The notes under the pieces were generated by a model, which was given only the letters and a program-made list of their open reading frames with translations, ran no database searches and was not told the DNA's origin. From Antedon mediterranea (taxonomy: Eukaryota > Echinodermata > Crinoidea > Comatulida > Antedonidae), in assembly GCF_964355755.1 (NCBI RefSeq), contig NC_092672.1, positions 30,626,501 to 30,686,500 on the forward strand: DNA of 60,000 bases, in the 5' to 3' direction. Shown piece by piece: positions 10,937-22,339 of this stretch (positions are counted from its first letter, which is position 1; each line of letters opens with the position of its first letter). A program made the position numbers and the translations under genes.

Positions 10937-11660
10937 TAGAGATGTATAATTTACGACCTTAACTAGCTTTTGTCGACTATAAATCTTGACATAAATAGGC
11001 CTAGGCCCTAGTCTTGAGTCGAGGTCTATATATGGCGCTACTCTATGGTATTTGTATTGTACCATATAGCCTAGGCTCAATAAATGTATTAATTATTGTT
11101 AATGTTAAGTACGCTTCTAGGCCTGTATATTATTATAAGTAGAAATGTTTTATTTTTCTTGAACACCAAAAGCCTGAACCTATTTAATTAACAGATCCTG
11201 GCCATCAACTAGATAGGCCTACAACAGTCCCCCGAGTATAGGCTCTAGTGTGTTTAAAGCCAACCCACCTACGTAAAACACGTGGGTTTAGCCATGAAAC
11301 TTTGAATGATTGGTAAACTGAGCCTAGATCTGCCGTTAAAACAATTTTAATACTGGGGGTTTGACAACTATTTATGTACCCACAAATGTTTATTTTGGTT
11401 CTTTAAAAAATTCAACAGAACGTGGTGAAATTTTTGCCGTAATCATAAGAAAAAACAACAAAAAAACTATTAAAATATCTCATTATTTCAACTAGGCCTA
11501 CTCACCACGACCAAAGTCTCAAAATCGATTCCTACAACAACCAGGACATTCCTAATGAATATTCATAAGAAATATCACCGATGTCAACAACCAAAGGCTT
11601 CTGATTCGTTGATTATATAAGATGTAATTATTTTCGCTAAATAAAAACAAATCGTTTCCG

Positions 11661-12472
11661 CCAGAGCCATATATATAAAGAGTTACGACATTGAAAATTA
11701 GAAGCCATTTTTGTGTCAAAGAATTCGCACGCTGAGGGCGCACGCGTCTCTTTTGTATAGCGTTTTCCTGTAGTTCCATGCATTATTTTTAGATTTTGTT
11801 GTCAATGAAATAACGCTTAGATTCCGTTTTTATTTTAGTAAATAATGTTATTAATGGTATTAATTTGGTAACATATATATATTGTGTCTATAATAACAAA
11901 AGAATAAATGCTAGGGCCTACATGCAAGTCAGGATACATCAAAGCATGAACCAGAAACAATACAAAAAACACACAAATTCACCCCTCTTTTTATACAGTA
12001 TATGGCTCTCTGTATGTTTTTGACACAAAATTTCAGAGACTCGTTCATCATTTCATTTGTAATAATTTGCCTTTATTATTTTAATATTGTTCATACCTAT
12101 TCAATATATTAACAAATATATCCACGACACTTTATTATTTTATTTAGTCATCAAACATGCATTATGAATTGAAAATATTACATAATTGTTAGTTATGGGA
12201 TGTTTTGTTCCAAAATCAATCAATCGAACGTTATAATGTACTAGCGTACGCGCGCGCAATATTCTTTGACGCAAGTGGTTCTGTACGCTGTGCACGTCGA
12301 TATTCCACCGTAAAATGTGCAATTACATTTTTTTTAATATAAGAAAAAGTTTAAAGTAATTTCTTGCTCCTATACTTTACATGCAGTAACGGAGACAAGT
12401 TTGACACAAATTGATCTGCATATCACGTGACTTAAATCCAATGTCGTAACTCTTTATATATTATGGCTCTGG
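11661..12472. repeat. Inverted-repeat pair, 33-34 bp, 745 bp apart
   Basis: CCAGAGCCATATATATAAAG with AGTTACGACATTG at 11661-11693 is the complement of 12439-12472 with small differences. Outside the repeats both sides have a TTTCCG word and a TTGTATAGCG word. This suggests the ends of a non-autonomous DNA element. The interior has no coding sequence. Confidence 0.55.
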
Positions 12473-12654
12473 TTTCCGCGTTTGTATAGCGCCCGCAATT
12501 TGGAAAATATTTCAGTTTTACCGACAGAGGGCTCACTACTTTACAGTTTATTTTTAATTTGGTTTTATCGAACTTCCGTTTTATCTGAGCATTATCTGTT
12601 TTAATCTAGTCTATCTTTATTTTTATACTCATATATTTTTATATTGTATGTTTA

Positions 12655-12746
12655 ATTGTTTTAAGGATGCACCATTATTATGTGTGCCGCTGTTCAAAAA
12701 GCGTTTTCCAAATAAATTATTATTATTATTATTATATTATTATTAC
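12655..12746 (+). repeat. Probable LINE 3' tail with (ATT)n
   Basis: AAGGATGCACC, CTGTTCAAAAAGCG and AATAAATTATTATT precede an ATT run. This resembles the 3' ends of LINE elements here that finish in a trinucleotide tail (compare 58880-58950). No coding part is recognisable upstream. Confidence 0.3.
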
Positions 12747-12810
12747 TTTATGTCGCTATGAAACAGCCGTGTATGACATGCTTGTAAAACGAATTGTAAA
12801 TTCCAAAGCT

Positions 12811-13784
12811 TGCCGGGAAGCAATTTTTTTTTTCGTACATAAGTTGGGGACCCCCTTATGAAACGTCACAAAATAAACATGAATAATTCATCAGTTAAAT
12901 TGTCTTGTTCCGTGTGCACCCAAGCGTATAGCAACAAGAAGTGATTACACAAGTGCGGTACGATTCTAGGCCTATCTCCGCTGTTGTTGCGGCGTGCGAT
13001 TTCATAGAAGAATAGATTGTCGAAATAATCAGCCTTTAGTTTATGGTGTTTTTAATATAATAATATTACTAAAGAATTACGTGTTACAATTATAGTTTCT
13101 ATTAATACTATTAGGCCTAATTATTAGTCTCTAAACCCATGTCTATTCTAGTAGTAGCTATGTGGGTGTGTGTGACGTGTGTGTGTGTTAGGTATGACCA
13201 AAGATAGTTACACTATCTTTGGTAATAGTTACACTATCTTTGGTATGACACAATCCGAGTAATAAGTCAGCAAAATTAAACAATAAACATTACACAAAAA
13301 TACATTTTTTTATTCTCGTGGGTCAAATCTTCCCATCTCATGTGTTCATATACGCGCATTTTTAAAGTTCCTTTGAGTACATTGCATATTGTTTGATAAT
13401 AAAATAGCAGAATTAAAAAAAATACAGTACACAAATTATACACATTCTTTATTATTGTGGGTCTAAGCTTTCTTTGGGCTATGTCCAATGAATTACTACT
13501 TAGTTTAATGTCTTGCCAAGCTGTCGATTAGCCTCGAATCGACACATTTTGTGTGAAAAAGAGTGCGCGAAGGCAATCACGTGAATTGACTTAGAATCCT
13601 AGGCCTACTGTAGAAAGTATCGTATCGCAGTTGTGTAATCACTTCTTGTTGCTATACGCTTGGGTGCACACGGAACAACAAATTTAACTGATGAATTATT
13701 CATGTTTATTTTGTGACGTTTCATGAGGGGTCCCCAACTTATGTACGAAAAAAAAAAATCGCTGCCGGGCAACCACCAATTCCA
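12811..13784. mobile_element. Old foldback element, arms 12811-12966 and 13619-13784
   Basis: The arms are inverted copies of about 160 bp sharing GCCGGG.AGC.A, TTTTTTCGTACATAAGTTGG, AAACGTCACAAAATAAACAT, GCACCCAAGCGTATAGCAAC and AAGAAGTGATTACACAA. Small indels show age. The 650-bp interior is AT-rich with a GT microsatellite (13166-13190) and no gene. Confidence 0.65.
13198..13245. repeat. Short palindrome repeated in tandem
   Basis: ACCAAAGATAGT-TAC-ACTATCTTTGGT forms a perfect stem, and the right half (AGTTACACTATCTTTGGT) is repeated immediately afterwards. It lies inside the interior of the 12811-13784 element. Confidence 0.7.
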
Positions 13785-14180
13785 CATGTTTCTCGAAAAT
13801 TCGGAGTATTTCCATGAATTGAATTATAATGCCTTAGCAAATAGAGTAGGCCTACTTTAAACAACATCAACAACAACGACAACAACAAGACCACATTTTC
13901 TTCAATAAAGGCTAAGAAACCAGGCTTTGGCCTAGTCTAGCCTAGACCTGTTGTGATTGTATATTGAATGGAAATTACAGATTGAGAAATGTGTAATCGA
14001 TCATGATGGATGGGGAAAATGCCTCCATTATTCATAAATCAACAATCACAATACTGTACCTACTTCGGTTTACTGGCACCAACTTCTCGCTTTTTTCGGA
14101 CTGCCACAAACATGTGTCATTATTTAATTGTCTGTCGTATTACTGTTGGTCCAGACGTTTTATAGATTTGCTTTAACAAC

Positions 14181-14202
14181 CATGGAGGTTTATACCTCCA
14201 TG
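14181..14202. repeat. CATGGAGGT hairpin, copy 1
   Basis: CATGGAGGT, a TTAT loop, and ACCTCCATG form a perfect short stem. A second copy with a slightly longer stem lies at 18453-18477. The two flank the 14268-18022 repeat at about 70 and 430 bp, which may be chance. Confidence 0.6.
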
Positions 14203-14553
14203 CTTTAACGTTGAGCAGTATAATATGACCTTATACATTCTGGGTAAAAGGCCAGCGATAACTTTTTAGTCGCGTGGAAGCGACTCTATAGTTCACTATG
14301 TCGGTCGGTCGGTCTGTCGGTCCGGTATCACTATGCGTTTTATCGCTTTCTGACGTTATTATGATGTCAGTTTAATCTAGCTAGGTCAATTTTTCACAGT
14401 ATATTCCTTATGGCCAGGAATCGATGTGGTTATGTTTTCACGGTGCGCAATAAAAAATTACGTGGTCTACGCACGATTTAACGAAATCACGTTTGTAATT
14501 ATATCTTCACAACCATGAATCACAATTAAATAAAATTTGGTACTCATAAATTT

Positions 14554-17551
14554 TCAATAGGGTTGGTGAAATCTGTCCATAATAGGTTACTTTTCTGTCC
14601 ATAATAGGGGACTTTCTGTCCATAATAGGGACTAGAGGGCGCTGTTGTTTGTCCATAATAGGTAACTTTCATAATTGGCTGTCCAAAATAGGCGACTTTT
14701 TGTCCACAATAGCCGAGTTTATTGGAGTAGTGCGCCATCCACTGTGTTGTCCATAATAGGTGATTTTGTTGGCGTACTCTCGTACGTACGTGTAGTTTAT
14801 TTCGCGAGTAAAAGTAATAGAATTATTAGGCCTAGTTAATACTAATTTGCTTTCTCTTCAGACTTTGAGGCTACGTCCCTAGGCCTAGCTAGTAGGAGGC
14901 CTAATTAGTATAATTATTTAAGTCTATCTAGCCTCTAGGGGCTAGGCCTAGGCTAGTCCTGTTTTAGTTAGGCTACCTCAGTCAGGCCTACTACTTCTAC
15001 TACTAGCCTAGGCCTAGCTGGAGTCCATTTGTTATTGTCCACTAATGAAATGTGAGCAGTAGGAATACAAATGACATGGGCTCATATTAGGTAGATAGGT
15101 TTCCTGCTACAAACAACTAGGCCTATCCTCATTATCTGTTTTTTTTAATTATTTTAATATGAATATTTTACAGACTACTCGTAACTATACTGCCTAACTG
15201 CAGGTCAGGTCTGGCGTACTAGTCACTATTCAGTCTTTTACTAATACCACTACCACCACCGCCCACTACTATACTTTGAAGACCGAAATCAGCTACTACT
15301 AGCCTAGTCTACTAGACCTATTGGTAGTTTGTCTTCAAATGACAGACATCTAGATTGCTAGATTGACCTATTATCATTTTTGTTTTTTTTTATTATTTTT
15401 TGAATGAATGAGTCTTATCCAGACAGCTCGGACAGTTAGTAGGTTGGCAGTATAGTAGAGCCAGAGCTATTGTTACTGTATGTTATTAATTATGTCATCT
15501 ATTTAAATCTCAATTTTTCCCATATTTTTTGCATGTATTAAAGATTGTGTACAGTGTATCTTCTGATCAATGTTATAGTACAGTAGCATGGACATTAACT
15601 AGGGTAAGTAACAGATAGGCCCAACCTACAATTGAAGAAAAATACTTTACATATAACCCACTAGGCCTACATCTTTTAGGACATTTTTCAATATGACCAA
15701 GATACTGTAAAATCCCAAGAAGAAGCCTATTTAGAAAAAGTATTTGTTTGCAAAAGTAATCTTCGGAAAAGAAGGATACAATTTAGTCAAACATTTTCAG
15801 AGAGACAAACTGAATTTTATCAGTACCGTAGTAGAAAAACTGACAATACATGACAATTAATTTTTAACATTCTGATTTGAAATGTTCTATTCATTTGAAT
15901 TGCTAAGAAATTAAAAGTAGATATTTTTTTTTCCCATTCATTATAAACATTACAATCACAGTACAAAGAATAGATAAATCCACTAACAAATTCATGCAGA
16001 AAATATTTCAAAATTTAATTGAATGTTATATTATTAAAGCATTCATTCAATAAAGCATTTGTCTTTAAAACATTTAATATCAGTTTTCATATAGTGAGTA
16101 TGGTAATAATTGACAACTGGTATAAACTTAAATTTAGTAAAACAATCCTACATATCTTTTTTTAAATGCAATAAAATATTTAAACATAACTGTGTCCCAC
16201 CATACAACATGAAAATTTGTCTCAGCATTACTAAGATTGAAGTTACTTGCATTATACAATACCTAAACATTATTATAGTATTTAAATGCTTCCTTTTTTT
16301 ATTATAGACATACAGATGTTTGATATTCTGCTCATATACAGTATGCTGCTGAAATGAAAAAGTACATCACTTCAACATATTATTTTTGATCATAAACATC
16401 GATCAATAATTATAGTAATAAACATAATAATGGTGTATTTTAGTTATCCTTGCTATTTTTAAAGTTGTAGTTTAACCATGTTTTTACACTTTTAAAATTA
16501 ATATAATTATTTTTTAAATGTGATTTAGATTTTGAAAAAAACTGTTCTGAATACAGAACAAAGGTGTTGATTGTACACTGCGTGTATGTAAACTTGATTT
16601 ATTGTCGTATTTCTAATTATTATTAAACATTAAAATTGATTCATTTAATTAAACAATATAATAAATGGATGAGATGTGCTGCTGTTGATCCACTTTAGAC
16701 AGGGATGGTTTGTCATTGAGCTATGTGGATCCAGCATTTTGAAATAGGGGAGGACCTAAAATGACGAAATGAAGTGCTGAACTGTGATGTCTTTTTCAAT
16801 ATTAAATTGATAAAGTGGATTTTTATTATTAACAAAACAAAATAAAGTCCAAAGAAAAAAAAATACAACAATTACATTGAAACACCAATGCATTAAAAAT
16901 AACAGTTTACATTTTCATTATCTTAAAAAAATAAAACTTTATCAATATTATTATTAGAGTATTAAGGGGTATTTTTTATTTTTTTGTAAAAGAAAAGGTG
17001 GGTTGGGTGATTTATAGTATGGTAAGTTGCGTAATGTCTGTCCGTACTATCAAACCTAAAATGAAGTTCAAATTAAATTATTTGTTGCTGAATAAATTTC
17101 ACATTTCATTATTATTAGTGGAAAATAACAAATGGACTAGAACTCGGCCTAGGCTAGTAGTATTAGTAGGCCTATAGAGGTAGCCTAACTAACAGGACTA
17201 GCCTAGGCCTAGGCTAGAAAGACTTAAATATTTATACTAATTAGGCCTCCTAGGTAGCCTCGAAGTCTGAACAGAAAGCAAATTAGTATTACTTCTACTC
17301 GCGAAATAAACTACACGTACGTACGAGAGTACGCCAACAAAATCACCTATTATGGACAACACAATGGATGGCGCACTACTCCAATAAACTCGCCTATTGT
17401 GGACAAAAAGTCACCTATTTTGAACAGCCAATTATGAAAGTCACCTATTATGGACAAACAACAGCGCCCTCTAGTCCCTATTATGGACAGAAAGTAACCT
17501 ATTATGGACAGAAAAGTAACCTATTATGGACAGATTTCACCAACCCCACTC
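14554..17551. mobile_element. 3.0-kb inverted-repeat element nested in copy A
   Basis: The arms are about 14554-15055 and 17098-17551, inverted. They begin GGGTTGGTGAAATCTGTCC and contain five to seven spaced TGTCCATAATAGG words, GGCGTACTCTCGTACGTACG and a run of AGGCCTA-rich sequence. The seven-base TAAATTT at 14547-14553 and 17552-17558 flanks it as a target duplication, and copy B shows the site without the insert. The 2.0-kb interior has no frame longer than about 65 codons and no transposase motif, so the element is non-autonomous. The mirrored 64-66-codon frames in the arms (GQKVTYYGQ peptide) only reflect the repeated word. Confidence 0.8.
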
Positions 17552-17908
17552 TAAATTTCAGGGCATAAATCATCATATGGCAATACAATTACGTGCGTAG
17601 CGCATGTAACGCATGCGTACGCGCGCTTAAAATTTTCAAAATTTATTTTCGATGAAATAAGAGTACGTTTCAGGCAATTTTAAGCGTTTACAAAATTGCC
17701 ATGAGTGCGCATATTTTTGCGCGCGCACTGCGCGTTAAATGTTATTGCGCACTCTTTTTGCCCGATTTCTGTTTTCTTGACTTACTTTTCAACTCGAAAT
17801 TACGTTATACGAGCACGTCAAAAGTGACGCACGTATAAATTAAAAAAATATAAATGTTTTTAAACATTTCAACATTTTTAAACATGTTCAGTAATTTCGG
17901 TCAGTATA

Positions 17909-17995
17909 GTTCACTATGTCGGTCGGTCGGTCGGTCTGTCTGTCTGTCTGTCGGTCTGTCTGTCTGTCGGTCTGTCGGTCTGTCTGTCGGTCCGG
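17909..17995 (+). repeat. (TCGG)n/(TCTG)n tetranucleotide array
   Basis: Interspersed TCGG and TCTG units bounded by TATAGTTCACTATG and CCGGTATCACTATG, the same borders as the shorter array at 14298-14325. The array translates as Cys/Ser/Val-rich low complexity. Confidence 0.85.
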
Positions 17996-18022
17996 TATCA
18001 CTATGCATTGTAGCACGCGACT

Positions 18023-18209
18023 TAATGGCTGTTGGCCTTGTTGGTTATAGTTGAAAAACAACACTGTGTGTGGTCGATGACCTAGCTCCTGGGATCACGG
18101 CCAACGGTTTTTTAAAGTAATCATTCAAAATCTAGAGTTTGTAAGTAAAAGACACCTTTCATCGCAATTTATATATTCAATGCTTCAATAGTAAGATTAG
18201 TATAATATA
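18023..18209. other. Unannotated spacer
   Basis: No feature is seen between the end of copy A and the weak exon at 18210. Confidence 0.4.
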
Positions 18210-18276
18210 ATGTCGAAGGAAGACGCCTTGTTGAAGATCCGAGAAATAGATGAAGAAGTGGCCAACATTTTAACAG
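18210..18276 (+). CDS. Possible first coding exon of a small protein
   Basis: An ATG opens 22 codons of charged, helix-prone sequence (MSKEDALLKIREIDEEVANI then LT), ending at a good donor, ACAG|GTTCGT. A possible second exon near 18936-18965 follows an acceptor-like TTTTTTAG and a second AG; read after GAAG it continues EVRRIIGKEE and stops. Splicing at the first AG would stop after two codons. I do not recognise the product. It may be the start of a small coiled-coil protein or chance; the codon-like composition against the AT-rich background is the main support. Confidence 0.2.
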
Positions 18277-18452
18277 GTTCGTGAATAATAATTATATTTT
18301 AATCTGCCAGCAGTCTAGGCCTAGCCTAGGCACCGGCCAAGGCCTCCTTCCTAGTTAGTAATACTGTAGGCCTAGAACTAGTAGGTCTAGCCTACTATGC
18401 CTGTACTGACAGGTGTATAGGTTTAGCTTAGCATTTTAGTTCCGACATTGAC

Positions 18453-18477
18453 CATGGAGGTATAAAATACCTCCATG
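18453..18477. repeat. CATGGAGGT hairpin, copy 2
   Basis: CATGGAGGTAT, a short AAA loop and ATACCTCCATG. Same stem as at 14181-14202, two base pairs longer. Confidence 0.6.
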
Positions 18478-19148
18478 CATTGACAGAGGGGACAAATATT
18501 GTCGGACCTATTTCAGCTAGGTATAAGGCCTAATAATAGATAATATAATGTAACAGTTTTATTTTGTAATGTAGCCATGAAATATCTACGAAGGATTTGT
18601 TTTAAGGTAGATGTATGAATAACTAAGTCAAGTGTTTAATTATATTTTATTTGTTTTGTCATTATTTTAATTAAAGCCCTCATGTTTATATACACATATT
18701 CCAATGAGAAATATGACATTTAAAAACACTTCTTTATATTTAATTAATTGTACACACTAAGTGATCACATCGATATTGAAACTTAATGTTTTTAACTCTA
18801 AATTTAAAAAAAACATACTAAAAAAACAAACAAAAAACATACGTACTGCATAACTAAAATTGTTATATTAAATTTCTTTAAAAAAAAACTGTGTTATTTA
18901 CAATATCATAAATTATTTTTTAGGTAATTGAAGAAGTTCGAAGGATAATAGGCAAAGAGGAATGAAAAAAAAAAGAAAGCTTTTTAAAAAAGTGCCTAGC
19001 AAATTTTTCCAAAGAAGTGAATAATATAGTTTATTTTGGTATTTTAAAGAGAAACACCAGTCCTCCATCTGGTAAGTACAGTGTATGTTTTTATACTTTT
19101 ATCTATTCATAAATAGTTTTATAATGGACCAATGGTAGTGACTCGCTG

Positions 19149-19328
19149 CTTCTACATCAGCCTAAGTCTCACCACTCATGGGGTGACAGAGCATTCTCCG
19201 TTACTGCTCCTCGTCTGTGGAATGCTCTACCGAGCTCTATAAGATTTTGCAAAACTGTTGATACTTTTAAAAAATTATTAAAAACACATTTATTCATTAA
19301 GGCATATGGAAATCATGAGGTTTCTTAA
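19149..19328 (+). pseudogene. LINE ORF2 C-terminal tail (truncated)
   Basis: Fifty-nine codons ending in TAA read through HSWGDRAFSVTAPRLWNALP, then a TVDTFKKLLKTHLF segment. This matches the conserved C-terminal tail that follows the reverse transcriptase in CR1/Jockey-type LINEs (SWGDRxFxxxAPxLWNxLP...FKxxLKTHLF). There is no start codon and no upstream RT, so it is a dead 5'-truncated insertion. The stop is probably the native one, given the adjoining 3' UTR. Confidence 0.8.
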
Positions 19329-19650
19329 AGTTGTTTAGACTTAGAATTGTTTTTTATACCTTTTCCTGGCCAGCATTATCTTTGGGGTGCCTCTGTCTTG
19401 GTTGTTGTCTCTGAGCACCCGGTCGTCTGTGGCAAGGCAAATGTGTATCCTGCTCCTTTGTTTGGTCACCTAGGTAGGGGTTCGGGACCGCGACAGAATG
19501 ACAACGGATGGGGACCCTACAAAGAAATTGCATTTTATTTGTCAGGAATTTGTATGATTTATTTCTTTTTTATTTTTAAATGCGCCTTGAGCACTCTGGA
19601 GTGGTATGTGCGCTATAAAAATCTTATTATTATTATTATTATTATTATTC
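19149..19650 (+). mobile_element. CR1-like LINE 3' end
   Basis: The fragment starts within the last part of a LINE ORF2 (19149-19328), continues through a 3' UTR, and ends with GCGCCTTGAGCACTCTGGAG, GTGCGCTATAAAAAT and an (ATT)n tail at 19622-19650. The GCGCTATA..AT then trinucleotide-tail ending is characteristic of CR1/L2-type LINEs. It is strongly 5'-truncated, as is usual. Confidence 0.75.
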
Positions 19651-20087
19651 CTCAAACTTTGTTTACTCGACAGACGACCATACTTGGCAGTAGCAGCTAC
19701 CTATGTATGGTACCAATCGAGTTTTTTAGGGGCTATAGCAATTACCTTTATATATTTACTGTATATTGTACTTACTATCTTTTCTTATCTTTCCAGATGG
19801 AATATTGACTTGTTGTGGCAAGAAACGCAAGGAATTAACTGATTTTACAGCATTATCAAATAAAACACTGTACTGTAACAATTATATATCTATATACTGT
19901 AATTTTATATTTATTTAATTTCTTGCTGAATGAAAATATATGAATTAAATGTACACTTGTATCAATGCTATTTTTTATATTACACACATAGTCAACCATT
20001 TTAAAACATAACGGGTAATGCAGCATTGGCCTATTTTTGTTCACCCTTTATTTATTTATTATTAATTTTGAAATTTGTTTTCACTTC

Positions 20088-20230
20088 TTAAAATCCATCG
20101 AAAAAAACACCACAGTGTATAAGCATAGGCGTTTGTCACCGGCGTTTGTCACCGGCGTTTTTTTCGCGGTGCAGTCGCGGCGCCTATGCTTATTATAGTT
20201 ATACACTCTTTTTTTTTCGATGTATTTTAA
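20088..20230. mobile_element. MITE with TTAAAAT.CATCGAAAAAAA ends
   Basis: The left end TTAAAATCCATCGAAAAAAA pairs with the complement of the right end. Further in, AGTGTATA and AAGCATAGGCG also pair with their complements, so almost the whole 143 bp folds back. The centre contains GGCGTTTGTCACC twice. No coding capacity. Confidence 0.7.
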
Positions 20231-20630
20231 ACAGTGACAAACATTTTTTCTTATTTTTTTAAATTACGCAGTTATGTAGGCTAATAATTTAAGAACATTT
20301 TACAGTAAAAATTTTGTCCATACGACTGTCCGTTGAGGAGTTGCGAATTTTTAAGTAACTTTTACGCTTCGTTGCACGGCATTGTTTGTCACATCGATCG
20401 AACGAAGATGTCTTCCGTTTCGTGAAAAATCTATCATTACAAAAAAATTTCTGAAATTTGTCTGTCCAGCGTCAGCGTGTGACTCACTGATATGACCCTT
20501 TGCCAATATATATATATAGTTATGCCTATGTATGCCTAACATGCATGTTAGGTGGAAGGCCAAACTGTTCGAATTCCCTGGCCCGACGAGCGTCTCTAGT
20601 AGTAGGCCTAGAGTACAGTACAGAGTAGGC
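20231..20630. other. No feature recognised
   Basis: The only long frame (20351-20563 minus) lacks domain-like composition. There is a short TATATATATA run and an AGGCCTA cluster. Confidence 0.4.
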
Positions 20631-20891
20631 CTAGCCTAACCAATCGTCTGCTGCGTGCGGCCTTTGCAATGGTGGTAGACGTGGGCCATCATCGAACGGT
20701 CTTAAAATGTTAGGATTTACTGGTAGTAACTCCTCTTCTAGGTCTATATCCGCTACAAAATATTCCTCTTCACTATCCTTTCCAAAATGATTATAAAAAT
20801 AAGCACTCCTCCGTCGATCATGGAAAAAAAATGGCGTCGGGGTTTCTCTGTGTAGAGAGCGATGATCGTCCGCCGTGTGTAATTGATATTT
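20631..20891 (-). CDS. Unidentified acidic/Pro-containing reading frame without ATG
   Basis: A stop-to-stop minus-strand frame of 86 codons contains HDRRRSAYFYNHFGKDSEEE, YFVADIDLEEELLPVNPNIL and RPFDDGPRLPPLQRP. Composition (Asp/Glu clusters, Pro, few hydrophobic runs) is unlike the surrounding AT-rich noise. It has no ATG and ends at TAG (20631-20633), so it could be a terminal exon or the relic of an element-borne gene. I do not recognise the family. No neighbouring exons were found with confidence. Confidence 0.3.
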   Translation of the reverse strand, partial: KYQLHTADDHRSLHRETPTPFFFHDRRRSAYFYNHFGKDSEEEYFVADIDLEEELLPVNPNILRPFDDGPRLPPLQRPHAADDWLG

Positions 20892-22270
20892 TCACACATG
20901 CGCACTGTATCTACGTTTCTCCAGCTTCCCGATGCAAAACGCTAGTAAATTTACAGAAGATTGCCGTAAGAACAGATTTTAAAACTCATTTTAAAAATTA
21001 ATCGGTTGACAAAAAAAAAATATTTGTATCCGAAAATATTAAAAACATATTCATAAACAAAAATGCAAAGCAGATAAGCCAACGCTGTAATAGTATAGAG
21101 CCAATCTGCAAAAGACTGTAAATTACCCAATTCTCCTAATGCAAATTTTTCTTTTAGTGACGTCACAAAAAGATTTTTTGTCACCGATTAGAGGGGGTCC
21201 CAGACGTCCATAACATTTAGCATAAAGGTGACTGACATGTTTCTATGCGTATTTTCCGATAATGAAACTAACTCATTTTTTTTTAACATCATTTCATATC
21301 CATTTTAATTGTATGATTGTTATTATAAACACTGATACGGAATAAAAGCATCAATCAGGATTGAGCACCGTTTTGCGTATTGTCTTCTTAAATAGTAATA
21401 TTAAAAATTTAGACCCTAATAATTTAACTAAAAATAAGAATAATAGATACAGACAGGCCTGTCTTTGGGATCGGTATAAACAGGGCAAAGTTTGTGATTA
21501 AAAAGTTCAAATGCATATTCCACCAACCCTTATGTCTTATAATGTAAAATTATTCTTACCACCGTTCTAATATTGCGTCATGTTTTTGTGTTTACCGCCC
21601 CAGATAAAGGACTCTAAAACCACACCGTACCTAATTAGTTGATGATTGGATCGTTATAGAACGATCGCTTGTATCACGCATGCGTAGAAAGGAAGAAACA
21701 TTTGTATAATTAAAAGATGATTTAAGTTAGTTGCAGCAAGTCATACGATAGGCGAAAGGTCGTCACTAGAAGGGTGATAGACAGCCATAATGTATAGTAA
21801 TTTTAGCTATAAAATGCAGTAAATGTATATGAATAAGGGAAGCTAAATATCCTGCCAAAGAAGTGAGTCTAATTATGTTAGTTAGTAGAGTCGTAAGTGT
21901 GATTTTATTAAGCCGAGCTAGTAGGCTAGCCTCGATCATATTTCATAAGCTACAGCGCGAGTAGGCTCATACTGCTGTGATTAACGCTTTGTTGTGCGTT
22001 GACGATTAGATATGCGGCGTCGCATGTATTATGGAGCGACAATTATGTAAGTTAATTGTTTGATTGACGCTGAGGGCGTTTATAGTTTGTTTGTTGCATG
22101 ATTCGCTAGAGTTGAGGGCGTACGTTAAAATTGTTATTATTGTTGTTCTGAATACATTTTGTATGGATTATTTCTGTTTACTTACAGATTGAATAAATAC
22201 ACAAAGCTTATAAAAGGCTTTATATACAATTAGCAGGAGTTGTTGTTTTCTTACGTAATGCGAATCGCGA
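20892..22270. other. No feature recognised
   Basis: AT-rich sequence. The 77-codon minus frame at 20951-21184 is hydrophobic and Phe/Tyr-rich, as expected for AT-rich noise. There is a short GATCGTTATAGAACGATC palindrome near 21649. Confidence 0.4.
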
Positions 22271-22273
22271 ACC

Positions 22274-22334
22274 GCTTACGGGAAGTTCTGCTGATAGAGG
22301 GCCAAAATCACATATTAAGGCTATGCACGATAAG
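22274..22334 (+). repeat. Dispersed repeat (partner 25303-25362)
   Basis: GAACCGCTTACGGGAAGTTC, then TGC(T/C)GATAGAGG and CCAAAAT.ACATATTA, then (C/G)CAATGCACGAT-like sequence, are shared with 25303-25362 in the same orientation. The 25.3-kb copy leads directly into the mini AGTCGCG element. Confidence 0.7.
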
Positions 22335-22339
22335 GACGC

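Larger units (their letters stand above)
14268..18022 (+). mobile_element. AGTCGCG-ended repeat, copy A, interrupted
   Basis: The left part (14268-14553) and right part (17552-18022) together align in order with copy B (27814-28451): CGACTCTATAGTTCACTATG, (TCGG)n, TATCACTATGCGTTTTATCG, ATGGCCAGGAATCGATGTGG, CGGTGCGCAATAAAAAATTA, TACTCATAAAT, CAGGGCA, ATCATCATATGGCAATACAA, GCGCATGTAACGCATGCGTA. The ends are AGTCGCG and CGCGACT. Copy A has an extended (TCGG/TCTG)n array at its right end (about 17918-17995). No coding sequence is seen; it looks like a non-autonomous DNA element. Confidence 0.75.

Noticed and set aside
19606-19842. Membrane-like proteins at 19347-19842
   Set aside because: These frames run over a LINE 3' UTR and (ATT)n tail; the Leu/Ile run is the translated microsatellite.
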